The notes under the pieces were generated by a model. The model saw only the letters and a list, made by a program, of their open reading frames with translations, made no database searches and had not been told where the DNA came from. From positions 1 to 5,113 of the forward strand of contig CAYMAA010000105.1 in assembly GCA_964388305.1 (NCBI GenBank): a stretch of DNA of 5,113 nucleotides, read 5' to 3'. This stretch comes from JAJQCI01 sp964388305. GTDB taxonomy: Bacteria; Bacillota; Clostridia; Lachnospirales; CAG-274. This document shows positions 1 through 5,113 of this stretch, in pieces. The stretch's first letter is position 1, and every line of letters starts with the position of its first letter. Both the position numbers and the translations under genes were made by a program.

Positions 1-34
1 TATAAAAAAGCCGATCCGTAACAAAATCGGCTTT
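1..34 (-). terminator. Rho-independent terminator after the endolysin
   Basis: Bases 7-15 (AAAGCCGAT) pair perfectly with 26-34 (ATCGGCTTT) around a 10-base loop. On the minus strand the stem runs into TTTTTTATA. It lies 34 bases after the endolysin TGA stop and closes the holin-endolysin transcript. Confidence 0.9.
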
Positions 35-68
35 AATTTTGTAATTATTCAGTGTTTTTCCGGTTTTC

Positions 69-386
69 TCAGTTTGTATTGAATACTGCTTTTCCGTCAA
101 TATAATCTATTGTTATGTTTTCTTCGCCCTCTGCCAGACTTCGTAATGAGCAGTAGTTATAGCCTGCTATATTTACACCTTTCAGAGTTTTTTCTTTTCC
201 GTTTACAACGGCGGCAATATCGTTAATTTTATTTTCAATAGCAGGTATTTTTGTGTTGGCGTCATAGCTTACATTAAACCCCATATTTGCCATAGCCGCT
301 ATGCTTATGTAATTTTTGCCGTCCTTTAAAATGCGTTCAGCCTTATAATTTTTGCCGTTTACATTAAATGTTCCCTCTGTTACCAT
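69..386 (-). CDS. Alternative in-frame product: free C-terminal domain of the endolysin (105 aa)
   Basis: Translation from Met157 of the endolysin would give only the two-repeat C-terminal domain, without the zinc peptidase. The start is preceded by a perfect AGGAGG at 8-base spacing and falls exactly at the domain boundary. Internal starts producing free binding domains, which assemble with the full-length enzyme, are known for several Gram-positive phage endolysins, for example CD27L and CTP1L of clostridial phages and the enterococcal Lys170. By analogy the short form could join the full enzyme as a wall-binding subunit or tune its activity. What is seen is the signal and its position; expression is inferred. 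Confidence 0.55.
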   Translation of the reverse strand: MVTEGTFNVNGKNYKAERILKDGKNYISIAAMANMGFNVSYDANTKIPAIENKINDIAAVVNGKEKTLKGVNIAGYNYCSLRSLAEGEENITIDYIDGKAVFNTN

Positions 387-854
387 TTCATTATCCTCCT
401 CATTTTTGCAGCTTTGCCACGTTTTTATGAAGTTATTTACATTGCCGTAAAGGCTTTTTAGCTTTTGGGGCGTACTTCCCCAGTCCTTTAACTGAAAGTG
501 GGGTTTATCCACGGGAGAAGTCCAGTCGCCGCCCCATTCAAGACCAAGGCTTTTGCCTAAAGCGCCAACCTTGCCAAACCACCCGTCACTGTCGTTATAG
601 GCGCCTTTGCCGTCATTTCTTATAACATCAAAGGCAACTCCCCATTGGTGCATACTGCTGTAGCTGTCGCCCTTTGCATAAGTAACAATGCTGCCGGGTG
701 TTGTTCTGCCCTGAGCGTATAATATATTCTGCTCATCAACTGTTCTGAAGCACTCCCCGAGTTTTATAATAAAGCCTTTCTTTTTTCCCTCTTCAATGAG
801 CTTTGCCGCCAATTCCTGCAATTTCGGATGACACTTGCTTATATCTCTTCCCAT
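69..854 (-). CDS. Endolysin: M15-type L-alanyl-D-glutamate endopeptidase with C-terminal wall-binding-like domain
   Basis: Zinc peptidase of 261 residues predicted to cut the L-Ala-D-Glu bond of peptidoglycan stem peptides, acting on the wall once the holin opens the membrane. Residues 1-147 form the catalytic domain (peptidase M15_4/VanY-like, as in CwlK, Ply500 and the T5 endolysin). Zinc ligands are H69 and D76 in SMHQWGVAFD and H119 in VDKPHF, with the catalytic acid D116. The spacings H-x6-D and D-x2-H equal those of the T5 enzyme (H66, D73, D130, H133). No signal peptide is seen, as expected for a holin-dependent enzyme. After an acidic linker (150-156), residues 157-261 carry two similar halves, each VNGK followed by NY-x-S-[I/L] and a short helix ending in LA or MA (165-189 and 217-241). 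This resembles copper amine oxidase N-terminal-like repeats found in clostridial surface proteins and lysins. A second start inside the linker is likely. Confidence 0.92.
   Translation of the reverse strand: MGRDISKCHPKLQELAAKLIEEGKKKGFIIKLGECFRTVDEQNILYAQGRTTPGSIVTYAKGDSYSSMHQWGVAFDVIRNDGKGAYNDSDGWFGKVGALGKSLGLEWGGDWTSPVDKPHFQLKDWGSTPQKLKSLYGNVNNFIKTWQSCKNEEDNEMVTEGTFNVNGKNYKAERILKDGKNYISIAAMANMGFNVSYDANTKIPAIENKINDIAAVVNGKEKTLKGVNIAGYNYCSLRSLAEGEENITIDYIDGKAVFNTN
395..400 (-). promoter_or_regulatory. Internal ribosome binding site inside the endolysin gene
   Basis: Minus-strand AGGAGG, encoded within the linker codons for Glu152-Glu153, ends 8 bases before the in-frame ATG of Met157 (386 to 384). 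Sequence and spacing are as good as those of the real gene starts nearby. Confidence 0.7.
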
Positions 855-859
855 ATTTT

Positions 860-866
860 CCTCCCT
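860..866 (-). promoter_or_regulatory. Ribosome binding site of the endolysin, overlapping the holin stop
   Basis: Minus-strand AGGGAGG ends 5 bases before the ATG at 854. Its first two bases lie within the holin TAG codon (867 to 865), the layout of a tightly coupled gene pair. Confidence 0.85.
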
Positions 867-1323
867 AATTTTTGCCGCCGCTTTCCGTAACCTCTTCCAA
901 TACCTTGTCCGCAGCCTCCAAGCCTTTTACCAAGAAGGAGGGCACGTTCCAACCCAATTTAAGCATATTTTCAAGTATGCTCCTCAGCTCGTTTACAATA
1001 TAGTTGGCAAGCACAAACCAGCCTATGCCAACGGTAAAATTTAAGTTTACACCAAGCATCACCCCCATTTTTGAAAAGCATATACCAATATAAAAAGCAA
1101 TAAATATAACTACCCAGCAGCCAAGCTTTTTTATAGTACCCTGAGCGCCTATTCTACTGTTATCTATATGCTTTAGCCTTGCGTAATATGTGCCTGTTAT
1201 CCAGTCGATAACATTAAAAACCATCAGTCCGGCAAATAAAAACCAGTATTGACCGAATATTGCCGTAAGTATTGCAACAGCTCCGCCCAAAATAATATTT
1301 GTTTTGCTGTTTGTAAATAACAT
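865..1323 (-). CDS. Phage/toxin-secretion type holin (phage holin family 4, TcdE-like)
   Basis: Small membrane protein of 152 residues, a usual size for this family. Holins assemble in the cytoplasmic membrane and open it so that an endolysin reaches the wall; the Clostridioides relative TcdE helps release the large toxins. Hydrophobic segments lie at about 10-40 (one long or two short spans), 67-84 and 86-110. The family signature is present: DWITG at 40-44, followed by a basic loop with SRIGAQGTIKK (56-66). The C-terminal tail (about 111-152) is amphipathic with acidic and basic residues, as expected for a cytoplasmic regulatory tail. The start is set by a strong Shine-Dalgarno sequence. 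The gene ends in TAG, which overlaps the ribosome binding site of the endolysin 10 bases downstream, so the two are translationally linked. Assignment to the holin class is firm; whether it serves lysis or protein release is open. Confidence 0.9.
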   Translation of the reverse strand: MLFTNSKTNIILGGAVAILTAIFGQYWFLFAGLMVFNVIDWITGTYYARLKHIDNSRIGAQGTIKKLGCWVVIFIAFYIGICFSKMGVMLGVNLNFTVGIGWFVLANYIVNELRSILENMLKLGWNVPSFLVKGLEAADKVLEEVTESGGKN

Positions 1324-1329
1324 TTTATC

Positions 1330-1336
1330 TCCTCCC
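1330..1336 (-). promoter_or_regulatory. Ribosome binding site of the holin
   Basis: Minus-strand GGGAGGA, within a longer purine run GGGGAGGAG, ends 6 bases before the ATG at 1323. It fixes the holin start and predicts strong translation. Confidence 0.85.
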
Positions 1337-1350
1337 CATACATTTTTTAC

Positions 1351-1379
1351 AATATAACCCTACCATAAACCGACAGACA
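1351..1379 (-). promoter_or_regulatory. Candidate promoter of the holin-endolysin unit
   Basis: On the minus strand TATATT (1356 to 1351) matches the -10 consensus at five of six bases and lies about 28 bases before the holin start. A good -35 element is lacking: at 17-bp spacing the hexamer is TGTCTG. The -35 position falls inside the pair of 12-bp direct repeats, which would fit a promoter that needs an activator. The upstream terminator implies that the cassette needs its own promoter. Confidence 0.35.
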
Positions 1380-1389
1380 TAAAGCGACA
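1364..1389 (-). repeat. Pair of 12-bp direct repeats upstream of the holin
   Basis: On the plus strand CATAAACCGACA (1364-1375) and CATAAAGCGACA (1378-1389) match at 11 of 12 bases with a 2-base spacer. On the minus strand the units read TGTCGSTTTATG. They lie just upstream of the candidate -10 element of the holin gene, where an activator or repressor would bind. No regulator is visible in the window, so an operator role is inferred from position only. Confidence 0.6.
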
Positions 1390-1410
1390 TCTTTACAGCC
1401 ATATTTTTAT

Positions 1411-1452
1411 CAAATAAAAAGACCCAAGCCTTTTTACGGTTTGAGTCTTTTT
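1411..1452 (-). terminator. Rho-independent terminator after the GH95 gene
   Basis: Bases 1416-1430 pair with 1438-1452 around a 7-base loop, giving a stem of about 15 pairs. On the minus strand this contains one G-U wobble (1424/1444) and one C-A mismatch (1428/1440), and the RNA ends in a U run followed by AUUUG. The stem lies about 70 bases after the GH95 stop, so it most likely ends that transcript before the holin gene. The stem is nearly symmetrical and also has a T run on the plus strand, so it could work in both directions, but no plus-strand gene approaches it. Confidence 0.85.
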
Positions 1453-1524
1453 GTGTTTATGGAATAACTCCACAAAAATTTAAAGGGGGAATATTTCCGG
1501 AAACACTGATTAATTAGCGGTTTC

Positions 1525-4500
1525 TTATTTCTCGTCAGCAAACTTTGTTGCGCTGTTAAGCACTTTTTTAAGTATAAGCGCACTGTCTGCCCCGTCAATT
1601 ATGCCGTTGCTGTCCACATCGGCAACATGGCTGTTTACAATCCAAGTGTCTTTTTTATATTCCGGGTTAAGAACATAAGCAAGAAGCGCCGAAACATCAT
1701 TTGCGGTAAGTTTTCCGTTGTTGTCCACGTCACCTCTTAAACCCTCTTGAGAAGTGCTTTCCGTAGTGCTTTCCGAGGAGGTTTCCGTAGTGCTTTCCGT
1801 AGTACTTTCCGAGGAGGTTTCCGTAGAAGCGCTGTCGGGATCGGTATCATCTCCGCCATCAATGCTCTTATAGGAAAGTGTAAGCTCTCTTGCATCTCCC
1901 AAATATTTTTGACCGGAAGCATAAGGATTTTGTATGTAGGAAACATATATTGTATGTGTGCCGGAAATGCCCTCCAAGCCTTTAAGCTCAAGCTCATTAA
2001 GACCTGTTGCGATAATCTGATTTGCAATTTCCGTTCCATCGAGGGAATCCACGGTAATAATAACATATATGTTGCTGTCCCTTACCTTATCCATATTAAG
2101 GGTAATAGCATTAAGTCCGTCAAAATCAACATCTTCGTATGTATAACCCATTTTAACGCCGTCACGGTTGTACAAATAGCCAACGGTTGCGCCGCCGCTT
2201 GCAAGCTTGGGAGCTGTTCCTCCGTCTGTTGCATAAAATGTTTTTGCATCGGCAGGCATAAGCTCTACATCTCTTTCCACAACCGTTGAGCCAAAGCCTG
2301 TAAGTGTATATGTGGAGTTTTCCGTTGCATAAAATGTAAGCTCTGTTCCGTCACTGCTTATGCTTGCCGGTACTTCATCACCAATGGCATTTTTAACTGT
2401 TGCCTTGCCCACATATTTGTTTCTTATTTTCAGATTACCGCTTTTTGCCGCATTAATTTGCGCCGTAACAGGCTTGCCCTCGCTCCATTCAACGTCTACG
2501 GTTGCTCCCTCTCTTGTGTTTATACCCTTAAATGAACCGCTCTGCCAATCTGTGGGTATTGCAGGAAGAAGGTCTATAGCTCCGTCGTGGCTTTGAATAA
2601 GCATTTCAATAATGCCTGCCGTTGCGCCGTAGTTCCCGTCTATTTGGAAGTTGGGGTGCTGGTCGAACAAATTGGGAGAGGTTCTTGTGGTAAAGAGCTG
2701 TTCAAGCATTTCCGAAGCGGAGCTTGCGTTAAGCGCCCTTGCGTTAAGACCAATTCTCCAAGCAAGTCCCCAGCCCTGTCCGCTGCCTGCGCCTCTTGCG
2801 GAAACGGATTTTTGGAAAGCCTTGAAAATGCTTTGCTCCTGAGAGTCTGTTGAATAAGCGTTAAGGTGAGTGCCGGGGAATATTTCCCAAAGGTGGGAGC
2901 AATGCCTGTGAGCTGTTGTGTTGCTTGCGCTGTGGTCATATACTGTGGAAATAACGCTTGTAAAAGGATCTGTTACAGTCCATTTAATTTTGCTTGTGTC
3001 CGTTGTTTCGGAAATATCGAATGAAACATCTCCTCTTGCCCATTCCTTAATAATGCCAGCGCTGTCGATAAGGTTTGGGGCAATTTTGCCCTGTTCGTCT
3101 GCCAAATAGGAAGATGGCATTTGTTCGTTAATTTTTGCAATAAGCTCTGCGTTTTCGCTGGATTTGCCAAGCTCCTCAGATGCTTCAATTACCATATTGT
3201 AAAGATTTCTTATAAGCTGAGTATCCATGGCGGCGCCCGGTTGAACACCGCCCTGCTCGGGAGAACATGACGCCGCTGTTACCAAATAACCCGTTTCGGG
3301 GTCAATTACCAGAAATTGTGTAAAAAACTTAGCTGCGCCAACCATATAAGGATAGCTTTGCGCCAAATAGTCCTTATCTCCCGTAAACTTATAGTACTGC
3401 CAAGCGTGATCCAAAAGCCATGCGCCGCCTGTAGGCCATAAGCCTGCCGTTGCGTTGTCTATGGGTTGAGTACCTCTCCAAAGGTCAAAGTTATGGTGGG
3501 TTACCCACGGGTCGCCCGGCTGATAGGTGTTGTCGCCTCTGTCATTATAAATTGCGTACTGGTTAGCCGCCGTAATACTTCCGCTTTGCGCAAGCTCTCC
3601 AAGCACGTCTATAAGGGGTCTTTCACACTCTGCCAAATTAAGGGGCTGCGCCGCCCAGTAGTTCATTTCTGTATTTATGTTTATGGTATATTTGCCTTTC
3701 CAAGAGGCGGACAATGCCGCATTCCACTTGCCCGTAAGGTTAAGTGGCTGACTTTCGGGAATGTCAATATCTCCTGCTTCTGTTGCCTTTTTACCATCTC
3801 TTGAACCGCTTATAAGCAAATATTTGCCGTAGTTAAATTCAAGAGCCGCAAGCTGGTTATCCCCCATTGAATAGGTTGAATAAACCTTGTTTGAGTTTGC
3901 CGTAGCCAATTTAGAGCCTGCTCCCGTTAAAAATGCGGAGCTGCCGTCTATTGGCTGACGTACTCTTTCTTCCGTAGGGGTTGAACTGTAGTCTACACCC
4001 TCTGCATTGTCAATATTAACGTCCGTTAGGCTGAAAAGCTGTGTAAAGTCCTGCAAGTGTCTGTTTTTGATTTCCTCATAGGTTTTGCTTTTAACATTTG
4101 CGGAGTATATATCGCAGTCCCTGCCCTGCTTAGTGTTGTCAAGCTCCAAATAGTTTACATAGTTTGTAGCGCCTACCACATAAATTGTGGCTTGATTGCC
4201 GCCGTTTACGCTGATTGTTGTATTGTCGGAGGATACGGTAAAAGCGCCGTCGCCGTCCAATATCATTCTTGCCTCAAGCTGCACCGCATTAACCGTGCCC
4301 GGGTCATTATTATCCTTGCTGCCGTTTGTAATTGCCGCTTTAAGTTTAACCTCTTTGTCGCTTACCTTTTCATAGCTGTAGTAGCCTTCTTTATCGGAAT
4401 GATATGTATGCAGTGTTGCGGAAAATGCCAATGGTGCGTCACTTTCCACATGGGTTGCCACTGTCTGGTCGGGATAGCTTGCAAAGCTCTCTCTTTTATA

Positions 4501-5113
4501 GTGAGCTTCGCCATAGTCATACTCTACCGTAACTATACCCTTTGTCATATCAAGGCTTTTTACATAGTTTTCCGCACTGCTGTGGCTGTGACCGAAGTCC
4601 AAATATACCTCCGCAAAGGACTTATACGCTCTTTGAGATGATGGCTTGCCTAAAAATGCGTATTCCACAAGCTTTTCGGTTGTCCATCTGTATTGAACGG
4701 CTTCCTGCGTTTTGGAGTTATCCGTATTTAATGCCCTGTTGGAAATACTTGTGTTTGCATATTCGCTGAAGTTTTCCCTAAAGGCTTCATCACCAACAAC
4801 AACATTTTCCGCACCTATTTCCGCAGGTGTTCCGTCTGCATTGGCGCCTCTGAAAAACCTCCAGCCGTCAGTAACGCTGCCGCCTGTTTGTTCATCAACG
4901 GTTATGGCTGTTGCCTTAAATATGCTTGCAAGGTCGGAAACATTTGCGCCGCTTTCGTTTTGGAGCGTTCCGTAAGGAGAACCGTCCCAACAGGTATCTT
5001 CATTTATTTGAATAACCTCTTTGTCAATTCCGCCTGCAACCATACCTGCCATACGTCCGTTGCCTATGGGATAAAAGTTTGTCCAGCAATATTCCGCATA
5101 TTCCCAACCGTTA
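1525..5113 (-). CDS. GH95 alpha-L-fucosidase with CBM6-like domain and type I dockerin (5' end beyond window)
   Basis: Predicted secreted inverting glycoside hydrolase that removes terminal alpha-L-fucose (1,2-linked in the AfcA type) from host or plant glycans. The frame is open to base 5113, and the 20 codons before the ATG at 5052 include the GH95 N-terminal signature PIGNGR, so that ATG is internal. Residues below count from it. N-terminal beta domain about 1-310; helical catalytic barrel about 330-820; C-terminal beta domain to about 920; CBM6-like domain about 928-1062; Ser/Thr/Glu linker 1063-1103; dockerin 1107-1166. The catalytic set matches AfcA (N421, N423, E566, D766): N458 and N460 in NINTEMNYW, general acid E599 in SPEQ, and D805 in FQIDGN, with similar spacing. 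The family block HRHCSHL lies at 715-721. No frameshift or premature stop is seen; the gene ends in TAA followed by a terminator. GH95 membership is very likely. Exact substrate is inferred, because some GH95 members act on L-galactose. Confidence 0.95.
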   Translation of the reverse strand, partial: NGWEYAEYCWTNFYPIGNGRMAGMVAGGIDKEVIQINEDTCWDGSPYGTLQNESGANVSDLASIFKATAITVDEQTGGSVTDGWRFFRGANADGTPAEIGAENVVVGDEAFRENFSEYANTSISNRALNTDNSKTQEAVQYRWTTEKLVEYAFLGKPSSQRAYKSFAEVYLDFGHSHSSAENYVKSLDMTKGIVTVEYDYGEAHYKRESFASYPDQTVATHVESDAPLAFSATLHTYHSDKEGYYSYEKVSDKEVKLKAAITNGSKDNNDPGTVNAVQLEARMILDGDGAFTVSSDNTTISVNGGNQATIYVVGATNYVNYLELDNTKQGRDCDIYSANVKSKTYEEIKNRHLQDFTQLFSLTDVNIDNAEGVDYSSTPTEERVRQPIDGSSAFLTGAGSKLATANSNKVYSTYSMGDNQLAALEFNYGKYLLISGSRDGKKATEAGDIDIPESQPLNLTGKWNAALSASWKGKYTININTEMNYWAAQPLNLAECERPLIDVLGELAQSGSITAANQYAIYNDRGDNTYQPGDPWVTHHNFDLWRGTQPIDNATAGLWPTGGAWLLDHAWQYYKFTGDKDYLAQSYPYMVGAAKFFTQFLVIDPETGYLVTAASCSPEQGGVQPGAAMDTQLIRNLYNMVIEASEELGKSSENAELIAKINEQMPSSYLADEQGKIAPNLIDSAGIIKEWARGDVSFDISETTDTSKIKWTVTDPFTSVISTVYDHSASNTTAHRHCSHLWEIFPGTHLNAYSTDSQEQSIFKAFQKSVSARGAGSGQGWGLAWRIGLNARALNASSASEMLEQLFTTRTSPNLFDQHPNFQIDGNYGATAGIIEMLIQSHDGAIDLLPAIPTDWQSGSFKGINTREGATVDVEWSEGKPVTAQINAAKSGNLKIRNKYVGKATVKNAIGDEVPASISSDGTELTFYATENSTYTLTGFGSTVVERDVELMPADAKTFYATDGGTAPKLASGGATVGYLYNRDGVKMGYTYEDVDFDGLNAITLNMDKVRDSNIYVIITVDSLDGTEIANQIIATGLNELELKGLEGISGTHTIYVSYIQNPYASGQKYLGDARELTLSYKSIDGGDDTDPDSASTETSSESTTESTTETSSESTTESTSQEGLRGDVDNNGKLTANDVSALLAYVLNPEYKKDTWIVNSHVADVDSNGIIDGADSALILKKVLNSATKFADEK
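1555..1734 (-). other. Type I dockerin domain (two calcium-binding repeats)
   Basis: Residues 1107-1166 of the GH95 protein hold two EF-hand-like dockerin repeats separated by about 14 residues. Repeat 1 starts GDVDNNGKLTANDV, with calcium ligands D1108, D1110, N1112, T1116 and D1119. Repeat 2 starts ADVDSNGIIDGADS, with D1145, D1147, N1149, D1153 and D1156. Each repeat continues into a short helix (ALLAYVLN and ALILKKVLN). Dockerins bind cohesin modules on scaffoldins or cell-anchored proteins, so the enzyme probably joins a multi-enzyme complex or docks to a partner protein. The usual recognition positions 10 and 11 are A-N in repeat 1 and G-A in repeat 2. These differ from the Ser/Thr pair of Clostridium thermocellum. 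Confidence 0.92.
1753..1824 (-). repeat. Two tandem 36-bp repeats encoding the Ser/Thr/Glu linker
   Basis: Two adjacent 36-bp units, 1753-1788 and 1789-1824, differ at a single base (G at 1768, A at 1804). Each encodes the same 12 residues, TETSSESTTEST, so the one change is silent. The 24-residue stretch is a flexible, acidic and potentially O-glycosylated spacer between the CBM-like domain and the dockerin. Near-identity at the DNA level suggests a recent duplication or ongoing slippage, and therefore variable linker length between strains. Confidence 0.95.
1867..2271 (-). other. CBM6-like beta-sandwich domain of the GH95 protein
   Basis: Residues 928-1062 (counted from the ATG at 5052) lie outside the normal GH95 core. 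The order of elements resembles carbohydrate-binding module family 6: GGATVGYLYNRDGVKMGY, then YEDVDFDGLNAI, an alternating strand region ending in IYVIITVDSLDGTEIA, and a closing block GISGTHTIYVSY. The last block is the typical end of a CBM6 fold (G-x-G-x-H-x-x-Y/L-V-x-Y/F). The probable role is tethering the enzyme to polysaccharide or mucin glycans. The assignment rests on recognition by eye; another galactose-binding-like sandwich such as CBM35 or CBM36 is possible. Confidence 0.6.

Noticed and set aside
835..1044. Plus-strand open frame of 69 codons opposite the holin
   Set aside because: Fully antisense to the holin and the endolysin start, with no supporting signal.
1494..1503. Perfect 10-bp palindrome TTTCCGGAAA just after the GH95 stop
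   Set aside because: Short, without a loop, U run or nearby start. A palindrome of this length is expected by chance in AT-rich spacer.
1324..1524. Spacer between GH95 and holin checked for a small gene, RNA gene or att site
   Set aside because: Apart from the terminator, direct repeats, candidate -10 and ribosome binding site, no reading frame with a start signal, tRNA-like fold or duplicated att core could be seen.
1747..2289. Plus-strand open frame of 180 codons with an Arg/Phe/Gly-rich repetitive start
   Set aside because: It lies wholly opposite the GH95 gene. Its repetitive start is only the complement of the Ser/Thr/Glu linker repeat, and it has no family resemblance.
4057..4641. Plus-strand open frame of 194 codons, Cys- and Ile-rich
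   Set aside because: Antisense shadow of the GH95 N-terminal domain. Its odd hydrophobic composition follows from the complementary codons, and no convincing ribosome binding site was seen.

Overview
The window reads as a low-to-moderate GC Clostridia-type Firmicute, probably a gut or other polysaccharide-degrading anaerobe. This rests on strong AGGAGG-type ribosome binding sites, a secreted glycosidase ending in a Ser/Thr/Glu linker and a type I dockerin, and a TcdE/Clostridium-phage type holin next to a Clostridium-phage-style endolysin. Genus cannot be fixed from the sequence alone. All convincing genes lie on the minus strand, so the window is described from high to low coordinates.

Region 1 (5113 to 1525) is one large reading frame that enters from beyond the window edge. 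It is a GH95 glycosidase, most likely a 1,2-alpha-L-fucosidase, with all four expected catalytic residues. A C-terminal beta domain, a CBM6-like beta-sandwich, a repetitive linker and a dockerin follow. The frame stays open to the last base, so the ATG at 5052 is internal, and the true start and any signal peptide are off-window. A rho-independent terminator sits about 70 bases after its stop.

Region 2 (about 1415 to 1) is a compact two-gene lysis cassette. A candidate -10 element with an upstream pair of 12-bp direct repeats precedes a holin (1323 to 865). A zinc M15-type L-Ala-D-Glu endopeptidase endolysin (854 to 69) follows only 10 bases later, with its ribosome binding site overlapping the holin stop. 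A second terminator closes the unit. No other phage gene is visible.

Two points stand out. The endolysin carries a near-perfect internal ribosome binding site and in-frame ATG exactly at its interdomain linker, so it probably also makes a free C-terminal wall-binding-type domain. The pairing of a holin with an L-Ala-D-Glu endopeptidase next to a large extracellular glycosidase also resembles holin/endopeptidase (type 10) protein-release cassettes. A prophage remnant or prophage edge remains the simpler reading, because the terminator separates the two units.
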